Of a stretch of 36,186 nt of DNA, positions 31,440 to 36,186 are shown one piece after another. The translations under genes and the position numbers were made by a program. The DNA lies in NCBI GenBank assembly GCA_950059285.1, contig CATLTV010000032.1, forward strand, positions 1 through 36,186, written 5' to 3'. Below the pieces are notes generated by a model. That model worked only from the letters and a program-made list of their open reading frames with translations. It was not told the DNA's origin and made no database searches. Positions within the stretch are counted from its first letter, which is position 1. Each line of letters begins with the position of its first letter. The DNA comes from an uncultured Pseudomonadota bacterium (lineage in GTDB: Bacteria > Myxococcota_A > Bradymonadia > Bradymonadales > Bradymonadaceae).

Positions 31440-32780
31440 GTGTTTGGTAACCTTGCAAATATCACAAAGATTCCAGAGCTCAGGCGTCGACTGTTTCTGA
31501 CGCTGGCGCTTCTGGCGATTTATCGTATTGGTGTGTTTATTACTGTTCCTGGCGTGAACCGTTCTGTGCTGTCCAAGCTTGTCTCGGGCGGAGGCGGCGG
31601 TGGCGTCCTGGGGTTGTTGAACCTCTTCACAGGTGGTGCGACTCAGTTGATGAGTATCTTTGCGTTGGGCATCATGCCGTACATCTCTGCATCTATTATC
31701 ATGCAGATGTTGGGTGTGATGCTTCCTTCTGTCGAGCGCCTCAAGCGTGAAGGGCAGACAGGACAGCGTAAGATCAGTCAGTACACACGTTATGGTACTG
31801 TGGGCCTCAGCCTTGTTCAGGGTTTCCTGATCTCCTCCTACCTGATCAACTTGAATGAAGGTAGTCCAGGGTTGTTGATCGATCCTGATATGGGATTCAG
31901 GTTGCTTACCATGCTTACGTTGACCACAGGTGCTGTGTTCATGATGTGGCTTGGCGAGCAAATCACGGAGCATGGTCTTGGGAATGGTATCTCTTTGTTG
32001 ATTACAGCAGGTATTATTGCGCAGTTCCCCATGGCCGTGATTAACACGTATCAACAGTTTGACTCGGGTGCGATGAGCATCTTCCAGGTGTTGTTGATTG
32101 TGGGTGTGGCCCTGATTGTGACTGCATTTATTGTGTATGTGGAGAGCGCTCAGAGGCGCATTCCTTTGCAGTATGCCAAGCGCATGGTGGGTCGTCGAAT
32201 CTACGGTGGTCAGCAGCATAACTTGCCATTGAAGCTGAACATGGCAGGTGTGATGCCTCCTATCTTTGCATCATCCTTCCTTGTGTTCCCTACCACAGCA
32301 GCGAGCTACTTTCAGGACTACCCAATTAGCCAGCAGATCCAGACGATCTTGCAACCTGGCGACTGGCGTTATGCCGTGGTGTACATTGTCCTGACCGTGT
32401 TCTTCTGCTTCTTCTGGGTATCAACACAGTACAATGTGGTGGATATGGCAGATAACCTGCGTCGCTCAGGGGCTTATATCCCAGGCATTCGTCCAGGAAA
32501 GAAGACCGCAGATTACCTTGATGATGTGATGACGCGTTTGACCGTGGCGGCCAGTGTGTACATCTCTGCCGTGTGTGTGATGCCTTTCATTCTTCAAGAC
32601 TACCTGAACGTCTCCTTCTACTTCGGTGGCACAAGCTTGCTGATTGTGGTGAGTGTTGGTCTTGACACCGTGGCCCAGATTGAGAGCCACCTGCTTACTC
32701 GCCATTATGACGATGTGAGCCAGATGGCAACCGCTGGTGCGAAGGGAATCAAAGGGCGTGATCGTGATAGCGAGTCCTGA
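31440..32780 (+). CDS. secY: Preprotein translocase subunit SecY
   Basis: SecY (446 residues) is the channel of the Sec translocon in the inner membrane. About ten hydrophobic helices are present. The plug/TM2 region 'GIMPYISASIIMQMLG', the cytosolic loop 'YVESAQRRIPLQYAKRM' and 'KLNMAGVMPPIFASS' are conserved, and 'GVGLDTVAQIESHLL'-type sequence ends TM10. The start is GTG at 31440 with GAGGG about 9 nt upstream. The last 20 residues form a charged tail. It has its own leader and is followed by a perfect palindromic terminator-like hairpin. Confidence 0.96.
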   Translation: MFGNLANITKIPELRRRLFLTLALLAIYRIGVFITVPGVNRSVLSKLVSGGGGGGVLGLLNLFTGGATQLMSIFALGIMPYISASIIMQMLGVMLPSVERLKREGQTGQRKISQYTRYGTVGLSLVQGFLISSYLINLNEGSPGLLIDPDMGFRLLTMLTLTTGAVFMMWLGEQITEHGLGNGISLLITAGIIAQFPMAVINTYQQFDSGAMSIFQVLLIVGVALIVTAFIVYVESAQRRIPLQYAKRMVGRRIYGGQQHNLPLKLNMAGVMPPIFASSFLVFPTTAASYFQDYPISQQIQTILQPGDWRYAVVYIVLTVFFCFFWVSTQYNVVDMADNLRRSGAYIPGIRPGKKTADYLDDVMTRLTVAASVYISAVCVMPFILQDYLNVSFYFGGTSLLIVVSVGLDTVAQIESHLLTRHYDDVSQMATAGAKGIKGRDRDSES

Positions 32781-32819
32781 GCTACCCATGGGTGATCAGG
32801 TGATCGCATGACAGTGCTA

Positions 32820-32859
32820 ACAAGCGCCTCGTGAAAGAGCTCTTTCACGAGGCGCTTGT
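32820..32859. terminator. 40-nt perfect palindrome after secY
   Basis: Positions 32820-32839 are the exact reverse complement of 32840-32859, so an 18-bp stem with an AGCT loop can form. It has no strong T-tract. It belongs to the same class as the long hairpins in the left part of the window and separates secY from adk. Confidence 0.7.
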
Positions 32860-32938
32860 CGTGTGCGCTCTGATAATGTTATGAGAAGTAAAACGTGAGT
32901 CTGGATCAATTTACGAACCATTGAGTAGGAGTACAATT

Positions 32939-33583
32939 ATGGGAAAGAAGACCAAATTGATGATGTTGGGACCTCCTGGCGCAGGAAAAGGAACTCAGGC
33001 GCAGAGGCTTGCTAGCCGCATGGGGATCCCACAGATCTCCACAGGTGATATGTTGAGGGCTGCAAAGAAGAGCGGCTCTGAGATGGGCAAGAAAGCTGCG
33101 GAGTACATGGACAAGGGTCATCTTGTACCTGATCAGGTTGTGATCGGGATCGTGGAGGAGAGTTTGAAGTCTCCTGATGTGGCAGATGGATTTATCCTTG
33201 ATGGATTTCCTCGCACAGTTGAGCAGGCTGAAGCGCTTGATTCACTTGGAATCAAGCTTGATGCGGTGCTGAACATTCAGGTGGATGAGGACGTCCTCGT
33301 GAAGAGGCTCGGTGGTCGTCGTGCGTGTTTGACATGTGGAGCGACCTATCACGTGGAGCATAACCCCTCGAAAGAAGAGGATATTTGTGACAAGTGTGGC
33401 AGTGAGACCATTCAACGTGATGATGACAAGCCCGAAGCGATCCGTACGAGGATGGGAGCATACCGTGGGAAGACCGCGCCATTGATCGAGTTTTATCGTG
33501 AACGTGGCCGATTGTATGATTTTGACGGTGCCCAATCGCCTGATGAGGTGACTGCTGCGATCATGAGCGTGATCGAGGAGTAA
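32939..33583 (+). CDS. adk: Adenylate kinase
   Basis: Adenylate kinase (214 residues) catalyses ATP + AMP = 2 ADP. It has the P-loop GPPGAGKGT (11-19), the AMP-binding 'DGFPRT' (88-93) and a long LID with four cysteines (130, 133, 150, 153), so it is the zinc-binding LID type. The ATG at 32939 lies 8 nt after AGGAG; a TTG at 32921 would add six residues. The usual next gene, map, is absent. Confidence 0.96.
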   Translation: MGKKTKLMMLGPPGAGKGTQAQRLASRMGIPQISTGDMLRAAKKSGSEMGKKAAEYMDKGHLVPDQVVIGIVEESLKSPDVADGFILDGFPRTVEQAEALDSLGIKLDAVLNIQVDEDVLVKRLGGRRACLTCGATYHVEHNPSKEEDICDKCGSETIQRDDDKPEAIRTRMGAYRGKTAPLIEFYRERGRLYDFDGAQSPDEVTAAIMSVIEE

Positions 33584-33640
33584 AAAATCGGGTTGGGGGA
33601 GTGTAGAAAAGGTGAAATATAAAGAGAGTTAATGATCGTC

Positions 33641-33669
33641 TTGACATGTTCGGGGGAAGCATGTATCAA
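33641..33669 (+). promoter_or_regulatory. Promoter upstream of infA
   Basis: Consensus TTGACA (33641-33646) and TATCAA (33664-33669) are 17 nt apart. The start would be near 33676, leaving a 65-nt leader with a TCTTGG/CCAAGA hairpin before infA. It likely drives infA-rpmJ-rpsM-rpsK-rpoA. Confidence 0.65.
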
Positions 33670-33740
33670 TTCGCGTCCTTGCTCTTGGGTCGGCCAAGAC
33701 CTGTGGAGCGTTAAAGAGTTAGAGTTAAAGAGGCTTTCTT

Positions 33741-33959
33741 ATGGCAAAAGAAGAAGCGATCGAGGTCGAAGGTAAAGTGATCGAACCACTTCCCAACGCG
33801 ATGTTTCGCGTCGAGCTCGAGAATGGACATCAAGTGTTAGCACATATTTCAGGAAAGATGAGGTTGCACTTTATCAAGATCCTTCCTGGCGACGTGGTCA
33901 CAGTGGAGCTTTCTCCCTATGATCTCTCTCGCGGCCGTATCGTGTACAGGGCCAAGTAA
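33741..33959 (+). CDS. infA: Translation initiation factor IF-1
   Basis: IF-1 (72 residues, standard) is an OB-fold protein that occupies the 30S A site during initiation. '[35 protein letters not shown]' style sequence and '[21 protein letters not shown]' are nearly canonical. It is the first gene after its own promoter. The Shine-Dalgarno match, AAAGAGG, is moderate. Confidence 0.97.
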   Translation: MAKEEAIEVEGKVIEPLPNAMFRVELENGHQVLAHISGKMRLHFIKILPGDVVTVELSPYDLSRGRIVYRAK

Positions 33960-34066
33960 TGTGTAGCGTGTTGAGTTGCTGATGTGTATGGCGCTTTATT
34001 GGTCGTAAGATACAAGTTGTCTTTTACATGTGGATTCAATAAACAACTAGACAGTACAACGTGATC

Positions 34067-34103
34067 GCCCTTGAGCGTGCTCATAAGGTATGAGTGACAG
34101 GGC
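34067..34103 (+). promoter_or_regulatory. Hairpin before rpmJ
   Basis: CTCATA/TATGAG (34080-34085 with 34089-34094, AGG loop) is enclosed by GCCCT/AGGGC (34067-34071 with 34099-34103). It lies in the 204-nt infA-rpmJ spacer. Confidence 0.45.
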
Positions 34104-34163
34104 AAGCTGAGTTGATGACTTGGTTTGTGGTTTAAAGGCGAGTGATGTTGTGGAGAAAAGATT

Positions 34164-34277
34164 ATGAAGGTTCGTCCCTCAGTCAAAAAGATGTGCGACA
34201 AGTGCAAGGTCATTCGCCGTAAAGGTGTGGTTCGCATTATATGTGAGAACCCTCGTCACAAGCAGCGTCAGGGCTAA
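34164..34277 (+). CDS. rpmJ: 50S ribosomal protein L36
   Basis: L36 is the smallest ribosomal protein (37 residues). It starts '[15 protein letters not shown]' and has the zinc-ribbon ligands Cys11, Cys14, Cys27 and His32, so it is the zinc-containing form. It ends in 'NPRHKQRQG', as expected. TGGAGA precedes the ATG. Its place between infA and rpsM is the normal one. Confidence 0.96.
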   Translation: MKVRPSVKKMCDKCKVIRRKGVVRIICENPRHKQRQG

Positions 34278-34285
34278 GTCAGGTT

Positions 34286-34318
34286 TCGCTCGTGGCTGGA
34301 TATTTCAGCTTCGGGCGA
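34286..34318 (+). promoter_or_regulatory. Hairpin after rpmJ
   Basis: TCGCTCG (34286-34292) pairs with CGGGCGA (34312-34318) with one G-T pair, and GCTG/CAGC (34295-34298 with 34306-34309) forms an inner helix. It begins 8 nt after the rpmJ stop and lacks a T-tract. Confidence 0.45.
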
Positions 34319-34433
34319 TCGGCTTGATGAAGAGTCGCATAGATTTGAAGTAAGTTTTTAGTAAAGAAGATAAGAATACATCGCCGCCCCCGGAAGAAGG
34401 GGCTAGTGTGGTGATAGTAAAGGAGTTCAAGCA

Positions 34434-34802
34434 GTGGCACGTATTGCTGGCGTCGACTTGCCTCGTCGCAAGAGAATGGAGATTGCGCTGACCTACATCT
34501 ACGGAATTGGTCGCACGCGCGCATTGGAGATCCTTGAGAAGACAGGAATTGATCCTGCAACAAGCTCAGACGATTTGACGGAAGCAGAAGTCCGCCAGAT
34601 TCGTGACGTGCTTGAAGCAGAGTACAAGGTGGAGGGTGAGCTTCGTTCGCAGGTGCGTTCGGACATCAAACGCCTCAAGGACCTTGGTTGCTACAGGGGA
34701 TTGCGTCACCGTCGCAACCTCCCAGCTCGTGGGCAGCGCACACGTACGAACGCTCGTACACGTCGTGGACCACGTCGCACCACAGTGGGCAAGAAGAAGT
34801 AA
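34434..34802 (+). CDS. rpsM: 30S ribosomal protein S13
   Basis: S13 (122 residues) contacts the P-site tRNA and the 50S subunit. '[14 protein letters not shown]', '[14 protein letters not shown]' and the basic C-terminus '[18 protein letters not shown]' are typical. The start is GTG at 34434 with AAGGAG about 9 nt upstream. In E. coli the leader before this gene binds S4; here rpsD is missing from the operon. Confidence 0.97.
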   Translation: MARIAGVDLPRRKRMEIALTYIYGIGRTRALEILEKTGIDPATSSDDLTEAEVRQIRDVLEAEYKVEGELRSQVRSDIKRLKDLGCYRGLRHRRNLPARGQRTRTNARTRRGPRRTTVGKKK

Positions 34803-34907
34803 GACCAATGGTCAGGATGTGTGGCGCTAAGGTGAGTGAGATAAACTTATCGAGCCCATGATTCCTGGACGCTGTCTGCTTTACTGTCCTGGCGGAGTTT
34901 ATACTAA

Positions 34908-34940
34908 GCGATCGTGCTCCACATTGAGGGAGACGATCGC
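34908..34940 (+). promoter_or_regulatory. Hairpin before rpsK
   Basis: GCGATCGT (34908-34915) pairs perfectly with ACGATCGC (34933-34940), and CTCC/GGAG (34917-34920 with 34929-34932) forms an inner helix. A 16-nt palindrome of CAT/ATG repeats (35010-35025) follows, 10 nt before the rpsK ribosome-binding site. Together they fill the 245-nt rpsM-rpsK spacer. Confidence 0.5.
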
Positions 34941-35047
34941 CTCTTCGTCATCGGGAGAGTTCAAGCGTTCGGAGTGTTGTTGCGACACATCCTGTTATCA
35001 CATAGTAAGCATCATCATGATGATGACGTTATTCTGGAGAGTAAGTC

Positions 35048-35437
35048 ATGGCCAAGGCCAAAAAAACAGTTAAGCGTAAAGTACGTAAGAACGTACAGAC
35101 TGGTATCGCGCACATTCACGCGACATTCAACAACACTGTGGTAACCATCACAGATGCAGCTGGCAACGCGTTGTCCTGGTCGAGCGCAGGCTCGAAAGGC
35201 TTCCGTGGCTCCAAGAAGTCTACTCCTTATGCAGCAAGCATCGCTGCTGAGGATGCAGCACGCAAGGCTCAGGAGTACGGTGTCAAGCAGTTGTCCGTGA
35301 ACCTCAAAGGACCTGGCACTGGTCGCGAGTCTGCTCTGCGCGCACTTCAGTCCGCAGGATTCAAGATCACCACGATTCGTGACGTGACACCCATCCCTCA
35401 CAATGGCTGTCGCCCACCCAAGCGTCGTCGCGTGTAA
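35048..35437 (+). CDS. rpsK: 30S ribosomal protein S11
   Basis: S11 (129 residues) forms part of the platform near the E site. '[18 protein letters not shown]', '[13 protein letters not shown]' and the end '[16 protein letters not shown]' are diagnostic, including the Asn-Gly that can form isoaspartate in E. coli. TGGAGA lies about 8 nt before the ATG. The gene normally following, rpsD, is absent. Confidence 0.97.
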   Translation: MAKAKKTVKRKVRKNVQTGIAHIHATFNNTVVTITDAAGNALSWSSAGSKGFRGSKKSTPYAASIAAEDAARKAQEYGVKQLSVNLKGPGTGRESALRALQSAGFKITTIRDVTPIPHNGCRPPKRRRV

Positions 35438-35439
35438 GT

Positions 35440-35498
35440 TTGAAGATGGGCTCAACCAGGCTGCTGATGTCATCCTGCGTTGGGCTTTCAGTCTTCAA
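35440..35498 (+). promoter_or_regulatory. Extended hairpin after rpsK
   Basis: Three stacked helices can be drawn: TTGAAGA/TCTTCAA (35440-35446 with 35492-35498), GCTCAAC/GTTGGGC (35450-35456 with 35479-35485, one G-T pair) and CAGG/CCTG (35457-35460 with 35474-35477). It starts 2 nt after the rpsK stop, in the 275-nt spacer where rpsD usually lies. No T-tract follows. Confidence 0.5.
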
Positions 35499-35712
35499 AA
35501 CACGGAGCGGACATGTGCTTTGATGGGTACGTGTCGCAGACTCTTGGTTTTGTGTGCATGGGTCGTAGAGGTGAGTATTGTAGCTTGCCTCCCCAAACTA
35601 GGTTGTATTTGCAGCGAAACGCCTGACTGAGTGTGGTACGCCACTTCAGCAGTCTCGGCGTCGTGTGCAAGTGTTATATTTTTTAGAATTTTCCAAAGCG
35701 GAGGCACCGCAT

Positions 35713-36186
35713 ATGTATATGAACTGGCGAGACCTGATTAAGCCACGTGAGGTCGTCATTGACCCTCGCTCAAAATCTGCGACTTACGCAAAGTTTGTGT
35801 GCGAGCCGCTTGAGCGCGGTTATGGCAGCACTCTTGGTAACTCTCTGCGTCGAGTCCTCTTGAGCAGCATCCGTGGTGCGGCCGTCACCAAGATCAAGAT
35901 CGATGGCGCTCTCCACGAGTTTACAAACCTTCCTGAAGTCAAGGAAGATGTCACCGATATCGTGCTCAACCTCAAGGAGCTTCGCTTGAAGCTTCATGGC
36001 GATGATGAGCGTGTTGTCACCATCGATGTAGAAGGTCCCAAGGTTGTGACCGCTGCTGATATCTCCACTGGAGGTGCAGTTGAGGCTCTTAACCCTGACC
36101 ATGTGATCGCGACCGTGGGAGAAGGTGGCCGCTTGCGTATGGAGATGACCGTGGCCAAGGGGCGCGGCTATGTCCCTGCTGAGGAG
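35713..36186 (+). CDS. rpoA: RNA polymerase alpha subunit, N-terminal part (runs off the window)
   Basis: The first 158 codons of rpoA are present; the frame is open to the right edge. The assembly domain is recognisable by '[20 protein letters not shown]', '[18 protein letters not shown]', '[20 protein letters not shown]' and '[12 protein letters not shown]'. Alpha dimerises and nucleates RNA polymerase assembly. GGAGG (35700-35704) lies 8 nt before the ATG at 35713; a second ATG at 35719 is possible. It probably shares the promoter upstream of infA. Confidence 0.95.
   Translation, partial: MYMNWRDLIKPREVVIDPRSKSATYAKFVCEPLERGYGSTLGNSLRRVLLSSIRGAAVTKIKIDGALHEFTNLPEVKEDVTDIVLNLKELRLKLHGDDERVVTIDVEGPKVVTAADISTGGAVEALNPDHVIATVGEGGRLRMEMTVAKGRGYVPAEE

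Noticed and set aside
35403-35630. 75-codon + strand frame after rpsK as a replacement for rpsD
   Set aside because: It begins inside rpsK, has no S4 motifs and spans the composite hairpin.
1-36186. tRNA, rRNA, CRISPR arrays, transposases, integrases
   Set aside because: I looked for cloverleaf-type repeats, direct-repeat arrays and transposase motifs and saw none; the hairpins are single and not regularly spaced.

Overview
The window looks like a piece of a Gram-negative chromosome from a deltaproteobacterial/Myxococcota-type lineage. Bradymonadales is my best guess, because of a MYXO-CTERM-like C-terminus, Asp-Met-Gly linker repeats, many lipoproteins and BRCT-LRR proteins. This placement is an inference from protein style; no rRNA is present. 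There are no tRNAs, rRNAs, CRISPR arrays or insertion sequences.

Left part (1-11.7 kb): a lipoprotein plus a secreted M23 peptidase (+ strand); two tandem BRCT/leucine-rich paralogues (- strand); malate dehydrogenase (mdh); a parvulin-type PPIase lipoprotein; a von Willebrand A lipoprotein (YfbK-like); and a polytopic membrane protein with a Cys-rich exported domain. Several of these units are separated by very long, nearly perfect hairpins (25-33 bp stems) that act as, or replace, terminators.

Middle (11.9-16.3 kb): five overlapping genes encode an asparagine-synthetase-like cyclase, a PqqD-type recognition element, an HPr-kinase-like protein, a McjB/B2-type transglutaminase-fold protease and a nucleotidyltransferase-fold protein. 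This is the gene set of a lasso-peptide (RiPP) maturation operon. No classical precursor gene or exporter is visible; a 32-codon reading frame that ends on the cyclase start codon is the only local candidate.

Right part (16.3-36.2 kb): a strong TTGACA-N16-TATAAT promoter starts the str/S10/spc/alpha ribosomal-protein cluster: rpsL, rpsG, fusA, rpsJ, rplD, rplW, rplB, rpsS, rplV, rpsC, rplP, rpmC, rpsQ, rplN, rplX, rplE, rpsH, rplF, rplR, rpsE, rpmD, rplO, secY, adk, infA, rpmJ, rpsM, rpsK and the start of rpoA, which runs off the right edge. Genes normally found in this order but absent here are tuf, rplC (L3), rpsN (S14), map and rpsD (S4). Their places are spacers of 157-374 nt. Gene spacing is unusually wide, and most spacers hold stem-loops, several directly in front of a Shine-Dalgarno sequence. 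There are internal terminators after fusA, rplX and secY and internal promoters before rplE, secY and infA. The cluster therefore appears split into several transcription units, each with a structured leader. All RNA structures were found by eye and need folding and comparative tests.
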